Below are positions 29,315 to 36,948 of a stretch of DNA of 64,000 bases, in pieces. Made by a program: the position numbers and the translations under genes. A model generated the notes under the pieces. It saw only the letters and a program-made list of their open reading frames with translations, was not told the origin of the DNA and searched no databases. Origin of the DNA: Paulinella micropora. Taxonomy: Eukaryota; Cercozoa; Imbricatea; Euglyphida; Paulinellidae. Every line of letters starts with the position of its first letter. The stretch's first letter is position 1. The DNA is taken from assembly GCA_019918135.1 (NCBI GenBank), contig WBZZ01005715.1, forward strand, positions 28,501 through 92,500. The letters are read 5' to 3'.

Positions 29315-30288
29315 AAGTCCTGGTCTAGGCCCCATTCCGGCTCCTTGGCCGGCGCCCGTGCGTACTCGCTCACTCTCTTTTCGAAAAAGTTGGTCTTGCC
29401 TACCACGCCTAGCTGCTCCATGAAGGGCAAGGGGCACTTGGCCGCCCCATACAGCTTTTCGCTCAGGCCCAAGTTCTGCAACAGGCCGTCAGCCACGAAC
29501 TCGACGTACCGCTCCATCAGCGTGGCGTTCAGGCCTAGCAAGGCCACCGGCAGCGACTCGCTGATGAACCTCCGCTCGACCTCGACGCAGCCCGCCACGA
29601 TCTGGAAAATGCGCGACATCTGCAGCTTGTTCGACACGTGGTGCTTGTACAAGTGGCACGCGAACAGGCCGTGCTGCGTCTCGTCCCGCGCAATAAACTC
29701 GTTGCTGGTGCACAGGCCCTGCAGCAGGCCCGGGTGCTTTTGTTTCAGCCAAAAGATGGAGGCGAAAGAAGAGGCGAACTGGACAAGTTCCACACAAGCG
29801 AACGCCACCAGCCGCTCGGCAAACGAAGACCGGGCCGGGCTGAGCCACTGCAGCGCCCACTTGGCTTTTTGGGCGACGGTCGGGACCTGCGTGATCGCAT
29901 TGAACAACTTGTCTTTTTCTTGCTGGTCGCTGATGATCGTGTCGATCAACAGGCTGTAGGTCCGCGAGTGTTCGGCCTCATTAAAGATCTGGTAAGAATA
30001 AAAAAGTCTCGCTTCACTGAACTGCACTTCGGCCAAAAAATTAGCGGCCAGGTTCTCTTGGATGATGCCGTCGCTCGAGGCGAAAAAGCCCAGCACCATC
30101 TTAATAAAATGCTGCTCGTCCGCACTCAATTTCTTGAAATCTGCCTGTTCCCGGCTCAAATCAAGCTCATCTGCCGTCCAGAACGAGCGCAGGGAAGCTT
30201 CATAGAATGAATACAGGTCCGGACGCCTGATGGGAAAGAGACAAAACCGCGATTCTTCCGGCACGAGCAGTTTTTCTTCAGTGTCCAT
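29311..30288 (-). CDS. Ribonucleotide reductase small subunit (class I R2), element B
   Basis: 325 residues from MDTEEKLL at 30288 (an upstream in-frame start at 30387 would add 33 atypical residues). Iron ligands and radical site are all visible: SFWTADELDL (Asp at 40), SDGIIQENL (Glu near 78), EARLFYSYQ with the radical Tyr, NEAEHSRTYSLL, VELVQFASSFASIFWLK and RDETQHGLFACHLY. The C-terminus EPEWGLDQDF keeps the R1-docking tail. Intact and of normal viral R2 length. It pairs with the RNR1 gene 25 kb away (55037-57287) to make dNTPs. Element A has no R2 because that part of it is missing. Confidence 0.95.
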   Translation of the reverse strand: MDTEEKLLVPEESRFCLFPIRRPDLYSFYEASLRSFWTADELDLSREQADFKKLSADEQHFIKMVLGFFASSDGIIQENLAANFLAEVQFSEARLFYSYQIFNEAEHSRTYSLLIDTIISDQQEKDKLFNAITQVPTVAQKAKWALQWLSPARSSFAERLVAFACVELVQFASSFASIFWLKQKHPGLLQGLCTSNEFIARDETQHGLFACHLYKHHVSNKLQMSRIFQIVAGCVEVERRFISESLPVALLGLNATLMERYVEFVADGLLQNLGLSEKLYGAAKCPLPFMEQLGVVGKTNFFEKRVSEYARAPAKEPEWGLDQDF

Positions 30289-30407
30289 AATTCGTGCAGC
30301 TGCCGGTTGTCTAGTTTCAGCAAGGCCATTCACTCTCCTTTTAATAGTAAAGGGCAAAGAGGATATATTTTTTTTCTTATAGCGCAAAACAGAAACAAAA
30401 ACTAACT

Positions 30408-30750
30408 ATGTTGCAAAGACGCAAGACCGAACAGCGGCTGATGCCCTCGTCGCCAGAGTCCATCACCGTAACTTCGCACGAGCTCGCACTCGAGCTCAAG
30501 CGGACATACAGCGACTTCAGCTGGCAGTCAGTGCCGCAGCTCATTGTTCACGGGGTCAAGTACCTTGCTCTCTATACTAATCATACTGGCGAGGAGAAGA
30601 AGCAGATCCTCGTGTCTGTGCTCGTGGACTTGTGTCCTGACGACAACGTGGACAAGCTGATCCCGCCAGTAGTCGACGTGATCTGGGAGCTCGTGAAGGC
30701 CGCCCTCGCTACCAACTGCTGTGAGCTGTGTCCCAAGGTCTATCAGCTAA
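30408..30750 (+). CDS. Small helical protein, probable 3' frameshift
   Basis: The open frame continues to 30890. The last 45 codons, however, are antisense to the next gene and look like its shadow. A one-base shift near 30735 would end the protein at TAA 30748-30750, exactly abutting the convergent stop at 30747, the normal arrangement in this compact genome. The protein has LELKRTYSDF, GEEKKQILVSVLVDL and DKLIPPVVDVIWELVK, which resembles small helical proteins common in nucleocytoviruses. No function is known. It is divergent from RNR2 with a shared 120-bp AT-rich upstream region. Confidence 0.45.
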
Positions 30751-31409
30751 GTAGGCATCGGGATCAAGTGCCTGCCCAGTGTCACGGGCGTGCCGTGGTG
30801 GATCCTGACCGGGTCACCGCTCGTCACCATCTGTGCACGTGCTTTGGCCAGCTTCTCGCGGTCCAGGCGGTGCGCCCACAACACCACTGACGGTATAACT
30901 TGCTCGTTCGAGCGCACTTTCTCCAGGGCCATGGTAATCTTGACCAGCAGCACGTCCGCCGCTAATCTAAAGCGCCTCTTCTTGGCCATCTCGACAGACA
31001 GCTCGTTCTTGACCATTTCAAAGAGGATCTCGCACGAGAAGTGGCGCTCTGCTTTCTGTCCAAAGTTGAAAAAGCTGTTGGTGCCGGAGACGATGGCTAC
31101 TACGATCAGGCAGGTCACGCTGACCCAGTCGTAGCCCGCCCGGCCCGCTTCACATGCCTTAAAACCGAAGTTGCCCACGATAACGGAACAGATCGCCGGC
31201 ACGATCGTAGACAGCAAGCCAAACAACAGAAAACGGTTGTAGTAGTAGTAGCCGGCCGAGTTGTTGAGGCGCGCGTGCAGCGCGCATTCGTCCACCACGC
31301 TGGCAAAATAAGACTCGTGGCGCGAGGACCATTTTTCTTCCTCTCGCTTTACGTCCGAGTCATCCGAGTCGTGCGAGTCCTCCCGCGGTATCACGACTTT
31401 CTCGTCCAT
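30747..31409 (-). CDS. Two-TM membrane protein, SLATT-like outline
   Basis: 220 residues. An acidic N-terminus (DDSDVKREEEK) is followed by a helix and NRFLLFGLLSTIVPAICSVI (TM1), a short loop, and WVSVTCLIVVAIVSGTNSFF (TM2). After these come FGQKAERHFSCEILFEMVKN and a long basic helix. The spacing of the two membrane segments followed by the 'F-x-x-x-x-x-H' helix resembles SLATT-type two-TM proteins, often pore-forming or membrane-anchoring, but the resemblance is only in layout. Located between the RNR2 region and the capsid-associated genes. Confidence 0.55.
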   Translation of the reverse strand: MDEKVVIPREDSHDSDDSDVKREEEKWSSRHESYFASVVDECALHARLNNSAGYYYYNRFLLFGLLSTIVPAICSVIVGNFGFKACEAGRAGYDWVSVTCLIVVAIVSGTNSFFNFGQKAERHFSCEILFEMVKNELSVEMAKKRRFRLAADVLLVKITMALEKVRSNEQVIPSVVLWAHRLDREKLAKARAQMVTSGDPVRIHHGTPVTLGRHLIPMPT

Positions 31410-31436
31410 CTGTTAAAAGAAAGTTTGCGACAAGAT

Positions 31437-31721
31437 TTAAATTTTCGTCGTCGTCTTCTTTTTCTTTCGCCTGGCCGCTTTTGGCTTCAAGGCCGGCACG
31501 CCGGGGCTGTTCTTCTTCTTCTTGGTCAGGGCCAGCAGGTAGCGCGTGTACTCGACTGGGTCGTGGTGGTGCTGCTCGACTGGGTCCGGCGGCGGTGCTG
31601 CTGCCGCTGCCGCCGGCCGCGGTGCTCGCGGTGCTCGCGGTGGCGCGCCCCTCGCGGCTCTTGCCGACTTTACCCCAGTGCTCCTTACCATTGCGATTTC
31701 GTCTTGAAATACATCGCCCAC
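31437..31721 (-). CDS. Small basic Ala/Pro-rich protein
   Basis: 94 residues with RAARGAPPRAPRAPRPA, a Lys run and ARRKKKKTTTKI at the end. The middle HDPVEYTRYLLALTKKK is the only ordered-looking part. The composition fits a core or DNA-condensing protein. The true start may be the second Met at 31691 (MVRSTG). Confidence 0.5.
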   Translation of the reverse strand: MGDVFQDEIAMVRSTGVKSARAARGAPPRAPRAPRPAAAAAAPPPDPVEQHHHDPVEYTRYLLALTKKKKNSPGVPALKPKAARRKKKKTTTKI

Positions 31722-31738
31722 AATATTAAAAAAACTCC

Positions 31739-32563
31739 TTACGCCTTGCTCAGCAGCATTTCCCAGTCTGCTCCGTTGAGGTCGACCTTGTCGCGCGTGT
31801 CCGGCGACACGACCTGGATGTTGAGATATTTGGTCGGGCTAGGAAAGTAGACGTACTGGTCGTGCCTGTCCTGCGCAGAAGACTGGTAGCCACCGCTCGA
31901 GGCCAAGAACGGAATGATCAGGCTGGCCGAGTGATCCTTGGTGCCGCGCGTGACGCTGCTGCCGTTCCACACTTCGTAGAAGCCGCCGACCGAGTAGGCC
32001 AAACTCGAGCACTCCTTGATCCGGATGCCAAGGCTAGTCGGTAGGCCCAGCGCCACCACGCTGGGCAAGACCCTGGTCTGCCCCGGAGTCAGCGGAGACA
32101 CCGCGTCCTGTGCCGAAGTCTCGAAGCCGAGCACCGCGTGCGCGCTGTCCGTATTGGATTGCTTGCAGTAGATCACGAACTCGGCGCCGGCGCTCAACGT
32201 AAACTGCAGCTTGAGGTGGGTATCGAGGTACGTGATGCCGATCGTCTGCCCGGGCTGCACGTACCCTTCGTTGATCAGCAAACTCTGCAGCGCGTCCGCC
32301 AGGGTCTCGCCAGTGTAATTCTGCGACGGGATCGTAATGGTCACGTCGCCCGTGGCCGTGCTGGTTAGGTACAACTTGTTGTTTTTCGAATTCACGTTGT
32401 ATAGCGCGTTGGGCACCGTGGCCCAAATGAGCTTGTACCGGCCCTCGATAGCCTCCGACAAGGGCAGCCGGAACTCTGCTGAATCGCCCACTCCCTGTAC
32501 CCTGTCCCGGTCCTTGCTCCTGGCCAACAGGTTCATTTTGCTAATGTTGCGCAGGGAGCTCAT
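31739..32563 (-). CDS. Candidate minor capsid (penton-like) protein
   Basis: 274 residues from the ATG at 32563. EGRYKLIWATVPNALYNVNS followed by KLYL and ITIPSQNYTGETLADALQSL is a signature repeatedly seen in vertex or minor capsid proteins of polinton-like viruses and virophages: a beta strand, 'YN(I/V)NS', then 'IP.(G/Q)NYT...L...L'. The rest is beta-rich and ends with KYLNIQVVSPDTRDKVDLNG. It is intact and sits among structural genes. I assign penton-like on pattern and context, not on a proven fold. Confidence 0.5.
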   Translation of the reverse strand: MSSLRNISKMNLLARSKDRDRVQGVGDSAEFRLPLSEAIEGRYKLIWATVPNALYNVNSKNNKLYLTSTATGDVTITIPSQNYTGETLADALQSLLINEGYVQPGQTIGITYLDTHLKLQFTLSAGAEFVIYCKQSNTDSAHAVLGFETSAQDAVSPLTPGQTRVLPSVVALGLPTSLGIRIKECSSLAYSVGGFYEVWNGSSVTRGTKDHSASLIIPFLASSGGYQSSAQDRHDQYVYFPSPTKYLNIQVVSPDTRDKVDLNGADWEMLLSKA

Positions 32564-32619
32564 TGTTTGTACCAAAAAAACTTATTTTCCTGGTCACTAA
32601 CTACTAACAGAATAAAAAA

Positions 32620-33804
32620 ATGTCGCTGACGCTCGGCGGCACGAAACGGCTGCGGCTGGAGGACACCATTGAGACCAAGCCGTTGCCCTCCATGACTACG
32701 GCATTCGGAGAGCACAAGGTCGCATACCCCACGCCGCTCCTGCAGGAGGCTTTCCCTTACGCCGGCTCGCTCAACCCGCGCAAGTTCACTACCTCTGGCA
32801 CGGTGACTTGTGCCAACGGCCTGGTGTCGCTGAGCGGCACGGCACAGGCCCAGAGCCTCAGGCGCTGCAAGTACCGCGCGGGGCAAGGGCTGGTCTGCCG
32901 CTTCACTGCCATCTTTCCCGCGGCGGCGAACGCGGCCAATACGGCGCTGGCGGGCATCGGCGACGACTCCAACGGGTTCTTCTTCGTGCAGGACCAGACG
33001 CAGCTCAACCGGCTGCGCATCCTGCACCGCAACGCGGGCGTGGACACGTACATCGACCAAAAGAACTGGAACTTGGATACCTGTCTTGGCAGCGACAGCT
33101 TGGACCGCAAGGACTGGTCGAAGGGCAATATCTTCGAAGTCAAATTCCAGTACTTGGGCTTTGGCGCCATCGTCTTCTCGACCGAGCGGCAGCTGGACGG
33201 CGCCCTCGTGCCGGTGCACCGCATACGCTACGCGGGCGCCAACACCCTGCCGTCGCTGTCGAACGCTTCGCTGCCTTTCCGTCTGCAGACGATTGGCACG
33301 AGCGCACAGCTGCGCAGCGCCTCGGTAGGTGTCTTTGTCGAGGGCTTTGTGCGACAGCTTGGCCTGACCTTTGCTCGTCCCACCATGCAGACCATCGGCG
33401 CCACCGAACAGAGCGTGCTGACCATCCGCAACAAGACCTTGATTGGGGCCCTGGCCAACAACGACGTGCTGTACCCGCTGCTGCTGACGGTCGCCGTCGT
33501 AAGCGGCACGAAACCAGTGACCCTGCGCGTGCTGACCCAGGCCACGTTTGGCAGCGCGCCGACCTACGCGAACCACGACTCGGCCGCTTCTAACACCGAG
33601 TACAGCACGAGCTTGGTGAACGTCAGTGGCGGCAATGCGGCCGCGGCGTGCGTCGTGTCCTCGAGCGGCTCGGCCGCCGCTTCGCTAGACTTGAGCAAGC
33701 TGGACATCAACGTCGGGCCCGGAGAAGTGCTGTGTCTGGCCGCCTCGACCACTACAGGCAGTGCCGACGTGTACGTGAGCCTAAGCTGGGCGGAGGACGT
33801 GTGA
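32620..33804 (+). CDS. Lectin/baseplate-like capsid-associated protein
   Basis: 394 residues, intact. A central beta-rich domain contains GLVCRFTAIFP, GIGDDSNGFFFVQ, FEVKFQYLGFGAIVFSTE and VPVHRIRYAGANTLPSL. This 'QYLGFGAI.F..E...VHRI.YAN' block is a recurring signature in large DNA virus and phage structural proteins, probably with a concanavalin-like sandwich. The C-terminal 150 residues are a second beta domain with Ser/Ala-rich loops. It starts after ATAAAAAA and is co-directional with the RuvC gene. Likely a surface or vertex protein for host recognition. Confidence 0.5.
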   Translation: MSLTLGGTKRLRLEDTIETKPLPSMTTAFGEHKVAYPTPLLQEAFPYAGSLNPRKFTTSGTVTCANGLVSLSGTAQAQSLRRCKYRAGQGLVCRFTAIFPAAANAANTALAGIGDDSNGFFFVQDQTQLNRLRILHRNAGVDTYIDQKNWNLDTCLGSDSLDRKDWSKGNIFEVKFQYLGFGAIVFSTERQLDGALVPVHRIRYAGANTLPSLSNASLPFRLQTIGTSAQLRSASVGVFVEGFVRQLGLTFARPTMQTIGATEQSVLTIRNKTLIGALANNDVLYPLLLTVAVVSGTKPVTLRVLTQATFGSAPTYANHDSAASNTEYSTSLVNVSGGNAAAACVVSSSGSAAASLDLSKLDINVGPGEVLCLAASTTTGSADVYVSLSWAEDV

Positions 33805-33852
33805 AAAAAAGAAAGTTCGCCTTGTATTAAAACAAAAGGAAGATAAGCGAAA

Positions 33853-34509
33853 ATGAAAAAAGTGGTGTCAATCGACCCGGGACTGAGAAATCTGGGAGTG
33901 GTTGTGCTCGAGAAGGACAACAGCACCAACGCTATCACCGTCACGTATGCCAGCGTTTTAGACATCGCCAGACAGGACGACATCGACAGCTTCAAGACCA
34001 AGTCCCTGTTTGCGTGCCTGAACGCAATTGAGGAAGTGCACAACGCTGACGTCTGCGTTATCGAGGACCAAAATTTTGGGAGAGCAAACACAAATCCGTC
34101 AAATCTGCTTATCCAAGCTGCGGCCGGTGCAACTATGCTCTGCCTCGGTGCCAAGGAGCTGCTCTATTATGCCTCTAGTTTCAAGTTCTCGTGCTTCTTC
34201 TCGTTGACACCGGCCATGTTCGGACGGATCAAGGGCAAATTCAAGTTACAGTCCAGGGTTCTGGCACAGAATTTAATAGAATCGTTCAACGTCACTGGCG
34301 AGACTAAATGCCTCAGCGAAAACGAGCACCTCTCGGATGCCTTTGGTCTCGCGTTCTGTGCGCTGGTTAGATCGAACGCACGAGGACAGGGCGTCCAGCG
34401 GGGAGTGCCTCGCTCGCTGCCGGTACCTGTTCCGAGTGGGGTGCAGACGCAGAAGCAGGAGCAGGAGCAGCCTGTTTCGATTTTTGCTCGTTCCACCGTT
34501 CAGATATGA
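33853..34509 (+). CDS. RuvC-like Holliday junction resolvase
   Basis: 218 residues. The RNase H-fold catalytic acids are visible: Asp8 in VVSIDPGLRNLG, Glu71 in VCVIEDQNF and Asp162 in EHLSDAFGLAF, with His159 nearby. This is the set seen in poxvirus A22-type and mitochondrial resolvases. The C-terminal 50 residues are Gln/Glu-rich, poorly ordered and antisense to the neighbouring HMG-like gene, so the core domain ends at about residue 175. The enzyme would resolve replication intermediates or hairpin ends, which fits an element with long inverted terminal repeats. Element A keeps no copy in this window. Confidence 0.85.
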   Translation: MKKVVSIDPGLRNLGVVVLEKDNSTNAITVTYASVLDIARQDDIDSFKTKSLFACLNAIEEVHNADVCVIEDQNFGRANTNPSNLLIQAAAGATMLCLGAKELLYYASSFKFSCFFSLTPAMFGRIKGKFKLQSRVLAQNLIESFNVTGETKCLSENEHLSDAFGLAFCALVRSNARGQGVQRGVPRSLPVPVPSGVQTQKQEQEQPVSIFARSTVQI

Positions 34510-34663
34510 CCTTCATCCGCATTTTGTGCTCGAGTGCGCGGATCTCTGGGTCCTGCATCATCGACTTGAAATATTCGTTATACGCGGACGGCGCCCTTGT
34601 CTTCTTTTCCTTGACAGGAGCAGTGGTGGCGTGGCCGCAAGTCGTGCAGAAGCTGGAAGACAT
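34367..34663 (-). CDS. HMG/YABBY-like small protein with Cys pair
   Basis: 98 residues. CTTCGHATT near the start could be half a zinc site. RAPSAYNEYFKSMMQ ... ISERWNEQK follows the shape of HMG-box or YABBY DNA-bending domains (R-x-PSAYN-x-(F/Y), a later W in a basic helix). The tail is Ala/Pro-rich. It overlaps the 3' end of the RuvC gene by about 140 bp in antisense. Likely a chromatin-like DNA-binding protein. Confidence 0.5.
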   Translation of the reverse strand: MSSSFCTTCGHATTAPVKEKKTRAPSAYNEYFKSMMQDPEIRALEHKMRMKVISERWNEQKSKQAAPAPASASAPHSEQVPAASEALPAGRPVLVRSI

Positions 34664-34742
34664 CTCTAGTTTTTGCCTTTGTCCTTTTGGTAAATAAGAG
34701 CAGAAGAAGAAAAAAAAATTTATTTATTAAAAAGAAATCTTT

Positions 34743-35894
34743 TCAACATTTGAAATACTTGGAAATGTTTGGACTGTTAACTCTATTTCGCTGTTCTAAC
34801 ACTTCTTTACAGGCCGCTTCAACAATGTCTCTGTCCTGTTCGAAATAGACATTGATCTTGCGCATGGCACCGTTTACCAGCCTCTCTGCCTTGGGTGGTT
34901 CTTTCCCTTGATACCTCGCGCGGTACCGGGCAGCGGCCAGCATGCCAGCCTTTTTCAACAGCTCCGTCCTCTCGGGGCCCGCTGGCTTTGGAGACGAGGC
35001 CAGCTGCAAAAAGACGTCAGTCATGGCCAATTCCTTCCTTGTTGCCACCGGCTCTGGCGCTGTGACCGTAGCACCAGCGGCGATCATAGGCGGGGCGGAT
35101 GTCCTTCTCATGGCCTCTACTGCCTGTCGTGCGCTGTTGCGTGCCTCGTCCGCAAAAAATAGCTTGTCCCTATCATCCAGCTTGATGCCGAGGAGCTCGA
35201 GAACGCCTTTGTAGGCATCCAACGGCGCCGCAAACTCTGCAATACATAGCCTCTTGCGCGCGCCAACCATCGCGATGCGGTCTTCGATAAGCTCGAGCTC
35301 GGTGCGCCGCTTCTTCGCATGTGGCTGCTCGATTGAGCCCAGCACGTCGCGTCTCGTTTGTTCCGATAGCTGCTCGCGCCTTAGGGGCATCGCTGCCTCG
35401 AGTTCCTCGTCCCCTGCCACTGCTCGTGCCGCAATGTTGGCCTGCTCTGACCGCAGTTGCTTTGCTCTCTCCCCTGGCACCAGGGCCAGCATTTGGAGCA
35501 GCTTGTCAAATGGCAGGCAATCGACTGCTCTGCCTCTTTTGCCACTGGAAGCCATAAACTGTATCTTTTTGAATGATCGTTGGATGCAGAGCTTGTCGAT
35601 CTGTTCCTTGAGCCGAGCGTAGATGTTCCGTGCGTCTATGTCAGAACATCCCTTGAATGCGGTGATGGCATCGACGACAGAGAAAAAGCCATCCTGTTGT
35701 CTCTTCACTAACTTTCCAAAGTCCGCCTCTTGCAGGCCCATGAGCATCGGGTTTGACTGGATGGCCTCGTTGGCGGTTGTACTGGTGATAACCGTCCTGT
35801 CGTCTCGCTCTTGTATCATCCTCGCTTGGTCAAATTGCGACAAAGAAGGTACAAGTAAGAAAGGGATCTCGTGATTTGAATCAAGAGAGTTCAA
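34743..35894 (-). CDS. BRO-N-like protein, 383 aa
   Basis: Residues 65-160 (GFFSVVDAITAFKGCSDIDARNI, then KKIQF, SGKRGRAVDCLPFDKLLQML and GERAKQL) fit a BRO-N/MSV199-type domain: strand, helix, Arg-containing helix, then basic strand and helix. A long helical middle and a conserved-looking C-terminal helix pair (KAERLVNGAMRKINVYFEQD) follow. It is intact and preceded by 240 bp of AT-rich sequence. BRO proteins of large DNA viruses bind DNA and are often variable in copy number. Two further, shorter BRO-N-like genes occur at 3527-4018 and 48762-49355. Confidence 0.5.
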   Translation of the reverse strand: MNSLDSNHEIPFLLVPSLSQFDQARMIQERDDRTVITSTTANEAIQSNPMLMGLQEADFGKLVKRQQDGFFSVVDAITAFKGCSDIDARNIYARLKEQIDKLCIQRSFKKIQFMASSGKRGRAVDCLPFDKLLQMLALVPGERAKQLRSEQANIAARAVAGDEELEAAMPLRREQLSEQTRRDVLGSIEQPHAKKRRTELELIEDRIAMVGARKRLCIAEFAAPLDAYKGVLELLGIKLDDRDKLFFADEARNSARQAVEAMRRTSAPPMIAAGATVTAPEPVATRKELAMTDVFLQLASSPKPAGPERTELLKKAGMLAAARYRARYQGKEPPKAERLVNGAMRKINVYFEQDRDIVEAACKEVLEQRNRVNSPNISKYFKC

Positions 35895-36155
35895 ATGGCT
35901 CGGTCGGGCACAAATTTTCGTGAAATTTGGTGGTTTGTATTATCACTGCAAAATTTGCCGGTTTTGCGTGGAAATTGACGAAGTATCAAGAATGATATTT
36001 CGTGAATTTTTGACTGATCTTACGGTCAGTGTCATATTCCCCGGCCGGCCTGTGCCGCCTTTTTGAATTGAGACAATTCAAATAGTCCGACCGGGCCCCA
36101 AATTCAAAAAATTCAAAAAAGTAACGGACACTGCCTTTTGTCGGGCTCACAAAAG

Positions 36156-36917
36156 ATGACTTCGAAGATGACAGAGGGCGAGCGACGGGCCGTGGACGCC
36201 CTGATCGACCGCAGGTGCAAGATCCCCGCGTTCAACGATATCGCGCCGACGATACCCGAGCTGCTGGCGGGCTGTGTTCCGGTGACCGCGCGCAACAGCC
36301 AGCTCGTCGTGCACGAGGGCAGCGGCCAGGTCTTCTGTGTGCCCGCCCCCTTTGTGTCGTGCTCGTTCCTCGACCTGGCCGTCCTGGTGCCACCGGTGGC
36401 GCGGCAGGTCATCTGCGCGGTGGCAGCGGAGCACTTGGCGCTGCGGTTGTTAGACCGGCATCTGCCCAACGACCTCGTCGGCCTCGTCACCGAGTTCGTG
36501 CGCCCCGTGCGCTATGAGCCCTTGCCGGCCGGCGCCTGGTCCACCGGCTGCGACCGACAGCAGCAGAGCGTGTTTTTCAACATCCAGCTGCCTTTATTAG
36601 ACCTCGGCGGCCTGGGGCTGGCCGAGCGGTTTTACGAACCGTACCCTAGCGCCGGCCCGTTCGTGCCCCAGCTGGCGCAGGCGGTCGCCTCTCGGCGGCA
36701 GCGCTACTGGGCAGCCGCCGAACAAAATCTAAACGAGCACTTGAGGGTGTTTTTCGGCCAAGTAGATAACCTTATTAAACAGTTTCTGTCTTACGCTTGC
36801 ACCACTTGTTGTTCGTCCGGTAAGTTCCACGGGCACATGATAATGCATGCGCACCCGATCACCCCTATCACAATAACGGCGACAATCGCGGCCACGAGCG
36901 GTTCCATTTTCCTTTAG
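36156..36917 (+). CDS. F-box-like protein, morphogenesis-block copy
   Basis: 253 residues from the ATG at 36156. RRAVDALIDRRCKIPAFNDI, then LLDRHLPNDLVGLVTEFVRP and YEPLPAGAW. The last two blocks correspond to YLPPDLSRLVTAYLP and YYSPLPKG of the ORFs near the terminal repeats (16293 and 61100), so this is a third member of that family. The last 40 residues are antisense to a small membrane protein gene (36791-36907), and the true stop may lie earlier if there is an indel near 36755. An F-box role is inferred from the Leu-Pro pattern only. Confidence 0.5.
   Translation: MTSKMTEGERRAVDALIDRRCKIPAFNDIAPTIPELLAGCVPVTARNSQLVVHEGSGQVFCVPAPFVSCSFLDLAVLVPPVARQVICAVAAEHLALRLLDRHLPNDLVGLVTEFVRPVRYEPLPAGAWSTGCDRQQQSVFFNIQLPLLDLGGLGLAERFYEPYPSAGPFVPQLAQAVASRRQRYWAAAEQNLNEHLRVFFGQVDNLIKQFLSYACTTCCSSGKFHGHMIMHAHPITPITITATIAATSGSIFL
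36791..36907 (-). CDS. 38-aa single-pass membrane protein
   Basis: Found by reading the minus strand between the capsid gene and the F-box-like gene. MEPLVAAIVAVIVIGVIGCA is a signal-anchor, followed by CIIMCPWNLPDEQQVVQA. A hydrophobic stretch of 18 residues, two membrane-proximal Cys and a short polar tail are typical of tiny virion membrane proteins. The plus-strand ORF over it is likely its shadow. Too short for automated calling. Confidence 0.6.
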   Translation of the reverse strand: MEPLVAAIVAVIVIGVIGCACIIMCPWNLPDEQQVVQA

Positions 36918-36948
36918 CCTTTTAATTTATAAAAAAAATATACTTGTT

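Noticed and set aside
32560-33576. 338-residue minus-strand ORF opposite the lectin-like gene
   Set aside because: Arg/Gln-rich shadow translation. The plus-strand protein has clear beta-domain signatures and an AT-rich leader.
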